A stretch of 64,000 nt of DNA from Blattabacterium cuenoti (GCF_014251635.1 NZ_CP059194.1:1-64000), one strand, 5' to 3'. Shown: positions 36,001 to 43,968, counted from the first letter of the stretch. Notes: a model not told the origin generated them from the sequence alone. Numbers and translations: made by a program.

Positions 36001-37060
36001 TATTAATACAAAAAATTTGCTTGTTTTAGACTCAAATGAAAAACAAAATAATTTTTTATTTGGAAAAATATTTACTCATGGAAAAATTCAAATAATGAAA
36101 AAAGAAAATAAAATTCGTATTTCTATGAATAACGGAAAAATTATGAATTTTTCTCATTTATACATAAACCCTAAAACACTGAAGTTCCATAAAAAAAATA
36201 GATCTGAATCTGAATTAAATGGTTCAAAAAAAAAGGAGGAAAATAATTATTTTTTATTAATAGATAATATAAATACTATTATAAGCAAAAACACAAAAGT
36301 ATCAATATTTTTAGATAAAAATCACTTTATAGAATTGAGAGGGGAAGGTTTTCTTTTTATAAGAAAAAGATATAAAGAAAACATGCAAATTAGTGGTCAA
36401 TATTTTGTAAAAGATGGATTATATCATTTATACAAAGATGAAAGAATTCCAATAAAATTAGAAAAAAAATTTAAAATCAAACCAGGAGGCTCTATTACTT
36501 GGGAAAATAATTTTCATCAATCAAATATCAATTTGATCGTTTATGATACTAAATATGTAAACAATGTAATTGAATACATAGATAATATGAAAAAAAATAC
36601 AGAAAATATGATCTTTACAGAATTAAGAATTAATATTTCTGGTCAAATACAAAAACCTAATATTAATATGGATATTTTGTTTCCTGAAAGTAATGAAAAT
36701 ATCCAAAAAAAATTATCAGAAAAATTAAATTCTTTCGAGGAAAAAACAATGCAATTTGTTTCTGTTCTAATATTAGGAAAATTTTTATTAAAAACTGATA
36801 TTATAAAAAATTTTTTATATTTTTCTATATATGGAATTATTTTGAAAAAATTAAAAAATATACTATCATACAACAATCAAAGTCAAATTGATCAATTGAC
36901 AGATACAGATAATGATTCTATTTTATCAAATGCTAAAAATCATTGTTTTTATAGTTTATTTTTAAATGAAATAAAGAAAAAAATGCAATGTAATGATGAT
37001 ACATTAATTAATTTTATTTTAGTTAACATAAATCAAATATTGATATTCAAAAATCAATAA
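33080..37060 (+). CDS. tamB: TamB-like translocation/assembly module protein
   Basis: Large AsmA-like bridge protein spanning inner to outer membrane; in the family it assists outer-membrane protein insertion or phospholipid transport. From the ATG at 33080 it is about 1326 residues with an N-terminal membrane anchor (KKKILILFFLLGLFFFYVSH, about 11-30), a long beta-rich, Lys/Asn/Phe-rich middle and the conserved C-terminal TamB domain. That domain contains SGQYFVKDGLYHLY, PGGSITWENN and RINISGQIQKPNINMDILFP. The open frame extends upstream to 32987 but that part overlaps the tsaD start on the other strand and lacks homology. The middle is so AT-biased that only the two ends support the family call. 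Confidence 0.85.
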   Translation: MNNAFFYKFHKKKILILFFLLGLFFFYVSHKQEIKEKTSTFLLKRIRNHLNDKITIKHASIDFLEKEFIFYNVQILDHHRFSFIHLSKCKISIDNLLYFIFINSDNLKIKNIFVENSSFFIKKYFNEKENNVLVFIKNILIHQKSNKFNVNFITCSKLTIHKSYIKYKNINTNKGFQHFFSSCIKNVKIDNKKVKASIFSFQSNKRLLKKSKFPFIENIFCDLTYYYPSRLKINNLLIKTSSSYLKGYLTIFQDKAVGNKILFPKINIQCKIFEGSKLGSDLGIFFYKKWGFYTKVFIRGYIHGKFNHKEKTFFLYDMSIKDSQKNKLLADKIHISYAKKKWKEIKFFKTLMQLNPYIIKNVIPYNLNYKFKFVKFILDFKQSILYKGDFTLSLFDNKKNLKIKGIVQNRFFVAQISTHVDFLKNQYAGRIFIEKKYFLIKKKNNISHLTSKIPLFIYNTLSNLYVMDFEGNFSKFFITLLFSHSKYKMHFIGKVFSNFQKIYIKIYNKNENNKNIKITFIKNENQSFQKIRINIYDMIIGHIYGDIKYKNLLQISCLKNPDKKEIKYAIFNFLIKKSFFDFIKPIKNKNIFSDIQISGEKKDNEFKMIFYTKTMQVNDILLEKLFIMVNSSLRKKIKIYIEKIIYKNFFSKKINISVLNQQNFWIINSKFLLKFKKQEYKEQILNFFCKKEKNFLVCYPFLSKLNINGYNWFTDYDHYKSGIIKIDFINQKYIIDNIIFFYGKQKIIIDANCIKNQKKIFQFHLKNVQLKKIFFNENIDGVANGFFLCKNIYNQIEPNVNIIIKNFSIRETILGDFFIYSFQKKKNNYEINGIIRKNSHDVLKVFGNIKNESKNQSKLNLSIIIKNFGIDNFSFFWKKMNTEVKGALTGTIQVFGYLNDLQYFGKLELHKFGIRINSTNTNYEIKNTAYINILSESCSLSTSCFVDTKYNTKGYINGSFSHKNLIQWNLIKLSINTKNLLVLDSNEKQNNFLFGKIFTHGKIQIMKKENKIRISMNNGKIMNFSHLYINPKTLKFHKKNRSESELNGSKKKEENNYFLLIDNINTIISKNTKVSIFLDKNHFIELRGEGFLFIRKRYKENMQISGQYFVKDGLYHLYKDERIPIKLEKKFKIKPGGSITWENNFHQSNINLIVYDTKYVNNVIEYIDNMKKNTENMIFTELRINISGQIQKPNINMDILFPESNENIQKKLSEKLNSFEEKTMQFVSVLILGKFLLKTDIIKNFLYFSIYGIILKKLKNILSYNNQSQIDQLTDTDNDSILSNAKNHCFYSLFLNEIKKKMQCNDDTLINFILVNINQILIFKNQ

Positions 37061-37205
37061 AAACGAAATTATTGATATCATATCAAATTGAAGTATAATT
37101 ATATTAACTTAAAAAAATTATGAAATTTTTTATATTATAGAATGAAAACTATAAAATATATTGAAAAAAAATAATCCATTTCTTCAATAGAAAGTTTTGT
37201 ATCTT

Positions 37206-37220
37206 GGTATTTTTAATACC
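37206..37220. promoter_or_regulatory. 15-bp hyphenated palindrome upstream of the Lrp-type gene
   Basis: GGTATT-TTT-AATACC is perfectly symmetrical, lies 40 bases before the regulator's ATG and is followed by TTTATT. It may be an autoregulatory operator, since Lrp-family operators are about 15 bp and dyad-symmetric. Equally it may be a weak terminator hairpin for tamB. The rest of the 199-base spacer is plain AT-rich sequence. Confidence 0.35.
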
Positions 37221-37259
37221 TTTATTCAAAAAATTAAGAAAAAATAAAAATATAAAACA

Positions 37260-37787
37260 ATGATTCTAAGATATAATACATATAATACAGACGAAATCGA
37301 CAATACTATTGTCAGAAAACTAAACATAAATGCTAGAACACCTTATACTGAAATTAGTAAACAAATCAGTAAAGAAATTAAACCATTATCTGTTGGAACT
37401 GTTCATGTTAGAGTAAAAAAATTAGAAGATGCAGGGATTATAAAGGGGAGTACTTTAATTATAGGATATGAATCATTAGGTTTTCATTTAATAGCTTTTG
37501 TAGGTATATTATCGGATTCTCGTGAATCTAAATTAGTAAAAGAAGAATTAAAAAAAATACCAAATATAGTACAACTATATATTACTTCAGGAAAATATAA
37601 TCTGTTTTGTAGAATTATTGCTAGAGACCCTTCAGATGCAAGAGATGTTATTTCTAAAATAGGGGAAATAAAAGGAGTGCTTAGAACAGAATCTACTATT
37701 TGTTTAGAAGAAAGCATTAATGATGAAAATAGATTATTATCCAATATATTACAAAAACATCAAACGTCTTATAAAAAAAAAATATGA
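37260..37787 (+). CDS. Lrp/AsnC family transcriptional regulator
   Basis: The only DNA-binding regulator recognised in the window. The 175-residue protein has an N-terminal winged helix-turn-helix (about 12-62, with ARTPYTEISKQI and VHVRVKKLEDAGIIKG). The C-terminal RAM/AsnC ligand-binding domain follows, with SGKYNLFCRIIARD and IGEIKGVLRTEST. A run of four residues (KEIK) near the recognition helix makes the HTH slightly longer than usual for flavobacterial relatives. The gene stands alone, with a palindrome 40 bases upstream. Ligand and targets are unknown; amino acids are usual for the family. Confidence 0.93.
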   Translation: MILRYNTYNTDEIDNTIVRKLNINARTPYTEISKQISKEIKPLSVGTVHVRVKKLEDAGIIKGSTLIIGYESLGFHLIAFVGILSDSRESKLVKEELKKIPNIVQLYITSGKYNLFCRIIARDPSDARDVISKIGEIKGVLRTESTICLEESINDENRLLSNILQKHQTSYKKKI

Positions 37788-37915
37788 TTATAATAATATA
37801 ATAATTGAGAATTATTATTATAATTTTCCATCATTTCAATATGAAACTTCTTCTTTAAAAAAGAAAAAAAATTTTTCCTTCCAAAAAAATTGCATAAGCT
37901 TCAATTTTTTAGGTA

Positions 37916-39943
37916 ATGGCTAACTTCTTCGAGTTTTATAATAATAAAACTATTACATATAGAATTCTAGTTTTAATTATTGCAATCTTATTATTGACAT
38001 TTTTTTTCCCAAAAAAAGAAATTTTTAAATATGAATTTTCAGAAGGAAAAATTTGGTCTTACGAAGATTTATTTTCTCCATTTAATTTTTTAGTTCTAAA
38101 AAATAGTAAAGATATAGATTTAGAAATTAAAGAATTAAGAAAAAATCAAGAAATATTTTGTATTAAAAATGAAAAAATAGTAAAAAGTATAAAGAAAAAG
38201 ATAAAAAAGATTTCATTTATACGAAAAAACAAACATTACAATAAGATTGTCCATAAAACAATTAACACGATATACAAATATGGATATATAGAAAACTATA
38301 ATAATTTCACAAAAGAAAATCACATATTTCTTTTAAAGAAAAATAAAAAATGGATTCCGATTTTATACAAAAAAATTTTTAATCATGGAAAAGTTAATAA
38401 TATTATTGAAAATAATTTTAGAAAAAAAAGTTATCATGTAAGGATTTTAAAAAAAATTTTAATTAAAATTATTGTCCCAAATTTATTTTATAGCCAATAT
38501 TACACTGATTTTTTTTTTCAAAATAAAATACAATCTATAGAAAAAATTAAATATTCCTTTATCAAAGGAGATAATATTATTAAAAATAATGAGATTATAA
38601 ATCAAAACAAATTTAAGATTTTATCCCATTTCAAAAAAGAATATGAGAGTAAAGTATGGAACAAAAAAAAATATTATTGTCTTGTTATAGGATATTTTTT
38701 AATAATTAGTATGATATTTACTCTATTTATATTATATATTTTTCATTTTGAAAACAAAACATTTCATAATAATAGAGAAGTAAATTTTTTAATTATAAAT
38801 ATATTATTGATATCATTAATTACCATTACAGTTTTAAGATATCATTCTAAAATATTATATATAATCCCCTTTTGTATCCTCCCCATAAGTATACGAGCTT
38901 TCTTCAATTTTAATTTAAGTATTTTTATTCATTTAATAACAATTTTATTGTTATCCTTAATTACACCAAATAGTTTTGAATTTATTTTTCTTCAAATCAC
39001 TGCAGGTTTTTTAGTTATGTTGACAAAAAAAAATATTTGCAAAATGGAAAATCTCTTTATAGCTGTAGCAAAAATAACCATTACTTATGTTATTACTTTT
39101 ATTCTACTCACTTTAATCCGTGAAGGATCTTTAGAGAAAATTTCTTGGGATACTTTTTCTTTATTTTTTTTTAGTGGAGTTTTAACTTTATTTGTTCATC
39201 CATTAATATTTCTTTTTGAAAAATTATTGAATTTAACTTCAGATCTTTCATTATTAGAACTGTCTGATCCCAATACTCCTATATTAAGATTATTATCTAA
39301 AAAAGCTCCAGGAACTCTACAACATGCATTAACAGTAGCAAATATTGCCGAAGAAGCAGCTGTTGCAATTGGGGCTAATTCTCTATTAGTAAGAATAGGA
39401 GCAATTTATCATGATATAGGAAAAATTGAAAATTCTATATTTTTTACTGAGAATCAACATAATATTATTATTAATCCTCATGAAAAATTGACCCCAAAAG
39501 AAAGCGCTAAAATTATTTTAGAACATGTATCAGTAGGAGTTGTACTTGCAAAAAAATATCATTTACCTGATCCTGTTACTGATTTTATACGTACTCATCA
39601 TGGGAATAGTATTATTTACTTTTTTTATGAAAAACAAAAAAAAATATATCCCAATATAAAAGTGGATAAAAAACAATTTCAATATTCTGGTCCTAAACCA
39701 TTTTCTAAAGAAACTGCTATTGTCATGATAGCTGATTCTGTAGAAGCGGCTTCAAAAAGCATTAAAAACCCATCTTTTAAAGATCTGGAAAACTTAGTAG
39801 AAAATATAATAAAAAAACAAAAAATAGAAAATCAATTTTCCAATGCAGATATTACTTTAAAAGAAATAGAAAAAGTTAAACAAGTTCTAAAAAAAAAATT
39901 AAGGAATATTTATCACACGAGAATAGAATATCCTAACTATTAA
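37916..39943 (+). CDS. HDIG-domain membrane phosphodiesterase (PgpH/YqfF-like)
   Basis: Protein of 675 residues with an N-terminal membrane helix (about 15-38), an extracytoplasmic 7TMR-HDED-type region (about 40-250), a cluster of membrane helices (about 255-430) and a cytosolic HD domain. In the HD domain the metal site is seen in ALTVANIAEEAAVAIG, IGAIYHDIGKIE (His-Asp about 499-500) and the downstream HHGN and IADSVEAASKS. This architecture matches PgpH, which hydrolyses cyclic-di-AMP in Firmicutes. The same substrate is plausible but not shown for Bacteroidetes. The N-terminal domain is strongly Lys/Asn-biased. Confidence 0.88.
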   Translation: MANFFEFYNNKTITYRILVLIIAILLLTFFFPKKEIFKYEFSEGKIWSYEDLFSPFNFLVLKNSKDIDLEIKELRKNQEIFCIKNEKIVKSIKKKIKKISFIRKNKHYNKIVHKTINTIYKYGYIENYNNFTKENHIFLLKKNKKWIPILYKKIFNHGKVNNIIENNFRKKSYHVRILKKILIKIIVPNLFYSQYYTDFFFQNKIQSIEKIKYSFIKGDNIIKNNEIINQNKFKILSHFKKEYESKVWNKKKYYCLVIGYFLIISMIFTLFILYIFHFENKTFHNNREVNFLIINILLISLITITVLRYHSKILYIIPFCILPISIRAFFNFNLSIFIHLITILLLSLITPNSFEFIFLQITAGFLVMLTKKNICKMENLFIAVAKITITYVITFILLTLIREGSLEKISWDTFSLFFFSGVLTLFVHPLIFLFEKLLNLTSDLSLLELSDPNTPILRLLSKKAPGTLQHALTVANIAEEAAVAIGANSLLVRIGAIYHDIGKIENSIFFTENQHNIIINPHEKLTPKESAKIILEHVSVGVVLAKKYHLPDPVTDFIRTHHGNSIIYFFYEKQKKIYPNIKVDKKQFQYSGPKPFSKETAIVMIADSVEAASKSIKNPSFKDLENLVENIIKKQKIENQFSNADITLKEIEKVKQVLKKKLRNIYHTRIEYPNY

Positions 39944-39964
39944 TTCTATATAAATCAATAATGA

Positions 39965-39996
39965 TTTGGTTATTTAATAGATCTATTTTAGATTTG
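39965..39996 (+). promoter_or_regulatory. Bacteroidetes promoter of the tRNA cluster
   Basis: TTTG at 39965-39968 and TAGATTTG at 39989-39996 match the Bacteroidetes -33 (TTTG) and -7 (TAnnTTTG) elements with a 20-base spacer. The -7 box ends nine bases before tRNA-Ser, an expected position for the start site of a tRNA operon. It is one of the two complete promoters I can see in the window. Confidence 0.7.
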
Positions 39997-40005
39997 TATT
40001 TTTTT

Positions 40006-40090
40006 GGAGAGTTGCCGGAGTGGTTAACGGAACAGTTTGCTAAACTGTCGGTATGCAAGTACCGCGTGGGTTCGAATCCCACATTCTCCG
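40006..40090 (+). tRNA. tRNA-Ser (anticodon GCT)
   Basis: Acceptor stem GGAGAGT pairs with ATTCTCC; the discriminator is G. The anticodon loop TT-GCT-AA reads AGC/AGU serine codons. A long variable arm (GGTATGCAAGTACC) marks it as a class II tRNA, and the T arm GTGGGTTCGAATCCCAC is canonical. CCA is not encoded. It is first in a three-tRNA cluster and only four bases before tRNA-Pro. Confidence 0.96.
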
Positions 40091-40094
40091 CAAA

Positions 40095-40169
40095 CGGGGT
40101 ATAGCGAAGTTTGGTTATCGCGCCTGGTTTGGGACCAGGAGATCGTAGGTTCAAATCCTGCTATCCCGA
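40095..40169 (+). tRNA. tRNA-Pro (anticodon TGG)
   Basis: Acceptor CGGGGTA pairs with TATCCCG, with A discriminator. The anticodon stem-loop CCTGGTTTGGGACCAGG has anticodon TGG, for CCN proline codons. D arm and T arm (TAGGTTCAAATCCTG) are present. No CCA is encoded. It lies between tRNA-Ser and tRNA-Arg in the cluster. Confidence 0.96.
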
Positions 40170-40188
40170 TATTTTACTGATAATGTGG

Positions 40189-40262
40189 GATCACGTAGCT
40201 CAAATGGATAGAGCAACTGCCTTCTAAGCAGTAGGTTACAGGTTCAAATCCTGTCGTGATCA
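40189..40262 (+). tRNA. tRNA-Arg (anticodon TCT)
   Basis: Acceptor GATCACG pairs with CGTGATC, with A discriminator. The anticodon loop CT-TCT-AA reads AGA/AGG, the favoured arginine codons of AT-rich genomes. The T arm ACAGGTTCAAATCCTGT is canonical and CCA is not encoded. Its last three bases are also the complement of the clpP stop codon on the other strand. Confidence 0.96.
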
Positions 40263-40937
40263 TTTTTTACTTTTACCTTCTAATATTTCATCTATCATTC
40301 CGTATTCTTTAGCTTCTATAGAAGTCATCCAGTAATCCCTATCTGAATCTTTTTCTATCTTTTCAATAGGTAATCCTGAATGTTTTGAGATAATCTCATA
40401 AAGCTCTTTCTTCAATTTTAAAATCTCACGAACGGTTATCTCAATATCTGAAGCCTGACCTTGTGTCCCTCCTATAGGTTGATGAATCATAATTCTAGAA
40501 TGTTTTAATGCTGATCTTTTATTTTTTACTCCCGCACAAAGTAATACAGCCGCCATAGATGCAGCCATTCCAGTACAAATAGTTGCTACATCTGGTTCTA
40601 CAATTTGCATTGTATCATATATCCCTAATCCAGCATAGACATCCCCTCCTGGTGAATTAATATATATTTGTATATCTTTCATAGAATCTACAGATTGCAA
40701 AAATAATAACTGAGCTTGCACTATATTAGCAACTTGGTCTTCTATTGGAGTTCCTAAAAAAATTACCCTATCCATCATTAAACGAGAAAAAACATCCATT
40801 TGAGCAACATTTAGTTTTCTTTCTTCAACAATATAAGGAGTCATAAACTTAATATATTCATTAATGGTTAAACTACTAATCCTTTTATGTTTTATGGCAT
40901 ATAGCATAAATTCTTCTGATTTTTTATGAAAATCCAT
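40260..40937 (-). CDS. clpP: ATP-dependent Clp protease proteolytic subunit
   Basis: Serine protease chamber used with ClpX/ClpA-type unfoldases; it also degrades tmRNA-tagged proteins, and ssrA is in this window. The 225-residue protein has the catalytic Ser in GMAASMAA (S127), His in RIMIHQP (H152) and an Asp in DSDRDYW near 200. INSPGGDVYAGLGIYD is the usual oxyanion/handle region. The stop codon at 40260-40262 shares its three bases with the 3' end of the convergent tRNA-Arg gene. A good Bacteroidetes promoter lies just upstream. Confidence 0.97.
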   Translation of the reverse strand: MDFHKKSEEFMLYAIKHKRISSLTINEYIKFMTPYIVEERKLNVAQMDVFSRLMMDRVIFLGTPIEDQVANIVQAQLLFLQSVDSMKDIQIYINSPGGDVYAGLGIYDTMQIVEPDVATICTGMAASMAAVLLCAGVKNKRSALKHSRIMIHQPIGGTQGQASDIEITVREILKLKKELYEIISKHSGLPIEKIEKDSDRDYWMTSIEAKEYGMIDEILEGKSKK

Positions 40938-40960
40938 TTTTTTTATGTTGAAACTTTCAT

Positions 40961-40994
40961 CAAAGTTACTTTCTTCTATGTAAAATTTTACAAA
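40961..40994 (-). promoter_or_regulatory. Bacteroidetes promoter of clpP
   Basis: On the minus strand, TTTG (complement of 40991-40994) and TAACTTTG (complement of 40961-40968) match the -33 and -7 elements with a 22-base spacer. The -7 box is 23 bases from the clpP ATG. The 124-base divergent spacer with the flippase gene holds nothing else clear. Confidence 0.6.
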
Positions 40995-41061
40995 AAAGTT
41001 TATACATGCATAAAAAAATGTAGAAATTAGAAACTTTTAATCTTAAATAAAAGTATTTTTT

Positions 41062-42516
41062 TTGTACAAAAAATTAGCAATACAAACAATTATCTATTCT
41101 ATAGGATTCATATTTCCTAGAATCGTTAATTATGCTTTTTTAAAATTCTTTACTATTTTTTTTAAAAGAGAAGAATTTTCACTTTATACAGATATGTATG
41201 CATTATCTTTTATAGCGATAGGATTTCTTTCTTTTGGATTAGAAAACGCCTATTTTAGGTTTTTATATAAAAAAAATTGTAATAAAGAAATTGTTTTTTC
41301 AACGGGAGTTATAATGCAACTGTTGATTAGTTCTTTTTTTTTGATAATCTCTATATCTTTAATAAGATACTTATCTTCCATCGCTGGATATCATAATCAT
41401 CCAGAATATTTTTTCATGTTTTTCTTGATTGTATTTTTCGATACAATTTGTATTCTTCCTATGGCCTGGCTTCGTGTAAATGACAAACCTTTACAATATT
41501 CTGCAATAAATATTATAAATATCCTAATACAATCATTTCTAGTAATATATTTATTTTTTTGTTATGATAATGTTTATGATAAAAAAACTTTCTTTTTTTT
41601 CATTTTTAAATGGATCAATTCTTTTACAGATAAAATAGGTTATGTATTTTTTGCAAATATGATCTCTTCTTTAGGTAATTTATTTTTAATACTTCCTATT
41701 CTTTTAAAAAAAGTAACTATAAAAAAATTCAATAAAATTCTTGCTATGAATATGTTAAATTATGGTGTTCCTATTATGCTAGGAGCTATAGCTTTTTCTA
41801 TTAATGAAAATTTGGATAAAATTTTGATTAAAAGGTGGATTTCAGATGAAATTAATGGATCTTATTCTGCCTGTTATAAAATTGCGTCTTTTATGAGTCT
41901 GTATAATAGGATATTTAGATTAGGAATTGAACCTTTTTTTTTTAAAAAATCTAAGGATTCTGATGCGATATATTTTTATGAAGAAATCACTTATATGTTT
42001 ATTCTATTTGGCTTAATTTTTTATGTATTAGTATGTGGGAATATTAACATATTTATGAAATTTTTAATCGATAAAAAATATCATATTGCTATACCCATTA
42101 TTCCCATAATAATGATGGGAAATCTTATTTTGGGTGTTTACACAAATTTATCCATATTTTATAAAATTATAGATAAACCTATTATTGGAACTTATATATC
42201 CTTAATCGGTGTATTCATCACTTTTTTATTTAATACTATTTTTATTTTAATTTCTAATAATAGTTTTATGATTCCTGCTTGGGGAACGTTGACGTCTTAT
42301 GGGGCAATGCTAATAGTTTTATATATTTGGGGAAAAAAGCAATTTTTCCAATTTTGTAATAAAAAAATCAGAAATATTATAATACATTTTTTATTTGCAC
42401 TTTTTATCGTTTTTATAATAAAAAAAAAAATAGAATTCAGCTTAATTATACAGTTTTTATATTTAATAATTATTTTCTTTTTAGAAAAAAAAAGATTGAT
42501 TCATTTAATCAAATAA
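41062..42516 (+). CDS. Polysaccharide/lipid flippase (MOP superfamily, Wzx-like)
   Basis: Integral membrane protein of 484 residues with about 12-14 hydrophobic helices and the MOP-superfamily pattern. It opens with a helix followed by ...PRIVNYAFLKFFTIFF, and the middle has MLNYGVPIMLGAIAFSINENLDKILI, typical of polysaccharide biosynthesis flippases. Likely it moves an undecaprenyl-linked sugar across the inner membrane. The start codon is TTG. Flavobacteria conserve the order flippase, dUTPase, nucleotidyltransferase, and the same order is seen here. Substrate not known. Confidence 0.85.
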   Translation: MYKKLAIQTIIYSIGFIFPRIVNYAFLKFFTIFFKREEFSLYTDMYALSFIAIGFLSFGLENAYFRFLYKKNCNKEIVFSTGVIMQLLISSFFLIISISLIRYLSSIAGYHNHPEYFFMFFLIVFFDTICILPMAWLRVNDKPLQYSAINIINILIQSFLVIYLFFCYDNVYDKKTFFFFIFKWINSFTDKIGYVFFANMISSLGNLFLILPILLKKVTIKKFNKILAMNMLNYGVPIMLGAIAFSINENLDKILIKRWISDEINGSYSACYKIASFMSLYNRIFRLGIEPFFFKKSKDSDAIYFYEEITYMFILFGLIFYVLVCGNINIFMKFLIDKKYHIAIPIIPIIMMGNLILGVYTNLSIFYKIIDKPIIGTYISLIGVFITFLFNTIFILISNNSFMIPAWGTLTSYGAMLIVLYIWGKKQFFQFCNKKIRNIIIHFLFALFIVFIIKKKIEFSLIIQFLYLIIIFFLEKKRLIHLIK

Positions 42517-42525
42517 AAGTAAACC

Positions 42526-42897
42526 TTGCGAATCTATCAATTAACTTTAATTGCTAACCTAAAAAAATCTATTTTCATTAATTTTTTGGAAAGAAAATTG
42601 ATTTCGACAGGTATTTTTATTAAAATCTCGAAAGAGACTAGATGTTCTTTTCTTTTGAGAAGAAAATTTGTAGAGTCTATTTGTATAGTTCATCTCTCTG
42701 AAAAGAAAGAACATTCTTTGTATAAAGAGATTCAAATAATTGCGATCAATGTCTTTTTTAAAAAAATAATGATTGAACCCAATGAAAAATTAGTAATAGT
42801 AGATCTTGTTAAAGATGTTGAAATAAAATGGAAAAAATGTTCTATTTTAAGTAGAAGTATGAGAGGAAATAATAGTTTTGGAAGCACTGGAATATAA
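42526..42897 (+). CDS. Eroded dUTPase relative (Dut-like, catalytic motifs lost)
   Basis: The 123-residue frame from a TTG start aligns in order with flavobacterial dUTPase. FLERKLISTGIFIKI matches the ...LERxxVxTGLFIEL strand, MIEPNEKLVIVDLV matches the ...IENGERIAQLII region, and the C-terminal RGNNSFGSTG matches motif V (RGxGGFGSTG). Motif I (AxGxDL) is absent, motif II (RPRSGLA) reads LLRRKFV, and motif III, which holds the catalytic Asp of the DxDYRGEI loop, reads HSLYKEI. The frame is still open and flanked as in free-living relatives. It is probably an inactive or repurposed remnant. Identification is by partial motifs and gene order. Confidence 0.65.
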   Translation: MRIYQLTLIANLKKSIFINFLERKLISTGIFIKISKETRCSFLLRRKFVESICIVHLSEKKEHSLYKEIQIIAINVFFKKIMIEPNEKLVIVDLVKDVEIKWKKCSILSRSMRGNNSFGSTGI

Positions 42898-42908
42898 AAA
42901 AAAATGAT

Positions 42909-43940
42909 ATGAAAATTATAATACCCATGGCGGGAAAAGGATCACGTTTTCTTCCACATACTTTAAATACTCCTAAAGCACTGATATCTATTGGAGGAAA
43001 AACAATTTTGAGAAGATTAGTGGAAAGTTTATCCAAAATTATTCAAATTTTTTCCATAGAAGAAATTATTTTTATTATAGGAAACTTTGGAAATGATGTA
43101 GAGAAACAATTAATAAAACTATCTCATGATATGAGTGTTAATCCTGTTATCTATTATCAAATAATTCCTCTTGGTACTGCAGATGCTTTGTTAAAAGCTA
43201 AAAATTCTTTAACAGGAGAACCAATTATTGTTGCTTTTTCTGATTCTTTATTCTATCATGATTCTTTTGATAAAGAAATCACTGATCAAGTAGATAACAT
43301 TATATGGACAAAAAAAGTTAAAAACCCTCATTTATTTGGCATTGTAAAATGTGATTCTTCGGGAATTATTACTAATTTTATAGAAAAACCAAATAATTAT
43401 GTATCAAATATTGCAATTGTAGGACTTTATTATTTTAATAATAGTTTTCTTTTAAAAAAAGAATTACAATCTATGTTAGATCATAATATAAAAAATAAAA
43501 AAAATAAAGAAGAATATCAGTTAACATCTGTTTTAGAAAATATGAGAAAAAAAGGAGAAAAATTTACTAGCAAACAGGTTAAAGAATGGATGGATTTTGG
43601 AAATAAAAAAAGAACTATTTATTCAAATTCAAAAATATTATCTAGAGAGTCTAAAAATTCGGAATTAATTCATAGAAAAGTTGTTATAAAAAATAGTTTA
43701 ATTATAAAACCATGTTCAATAGAAGAAAACACAAATATTGAAAACAGTATTATAGGCCCTTATGTTTCAATTGGAAAATACACAAAAATAAAAAATAGCA
43801 ACATAAAAAAATCTTTAATTCAAGATTATACAACAATTCAACACGCAAATTTAAATCATTCAATAATAGGAAGTCACTCAACATATATAGGAGAAAAATC
43901 TAAAAAGGTAAGTTTAAGTGATTATTCTGTTTTTAAGTAA
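42909..43940 (+). CDS. Sugar-phosphate nucleotidyltransferase with hexapeptide-repeat tail
   Basis: Protein of 343 residues with an N-terminal nucleotidyltransferase domain opening IIIPMAGKGSRFLPHTLNTPKALISIGG, the GxGxR...PK signature. PLGTADALLKAK and a metal-binding Asp in VAFSDSLF follow. The C-terminal part (about 260-335) has imperfect I-x-N/S-S hexapeptide repeats, as in left-handed beta-helix tails. It resembles glucose-1-phosphate thymidylyl/uridylyltransferases and mannose-1-phosphate types; the exact sugar cannot be set from sequence alone. It follows the dUTPase-like gene by 11 bases and likely supports surface polysaccharide synthesis together with the flippase. Confidence 0.88.
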   Translation: MKIIIPMAGKGSRFLPHTLNTPKALISIGGKTILRRLVESLSKIIQIFSIEEIIFIIGNFGNDVEKQLIKLSHDMSVNPVIYYQIIPLGTADALLKAKNSLTGEPIIVAFSDSLFYHDSFDKEITDQVDNIIWTKKVKNPHLFGIVKCDSSGIITNFIEKPNNYVSNIAIVGLYYFNNSFLLKKELQSMLDHNIKNKKNKEEYQLTSVLENMRKKGEKFTSKQVKEWMDFGNKKRTIYSNSKILSRESKNSELIHRKVVIKNSLIIKPCSIEENTNIENSIIGPYVSIGKYTKIKNSNIKKSLIQDYTTIQHANLNHSIIGSHSTYIGEKSKKVSLSDYSVFK

Positions 43941-43968
43941 ATTAAAAATTCATTATTTTTATTTTTTT

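Noticed and set aside
37720-37923. 67-codon frame after the Lrp-type gene
   Set aside because: Asn/Tyr/Lys-rich, overlaps the regulator and the HDIG start, and shows no recognisable domain; probably chance in AT-rich DNA.
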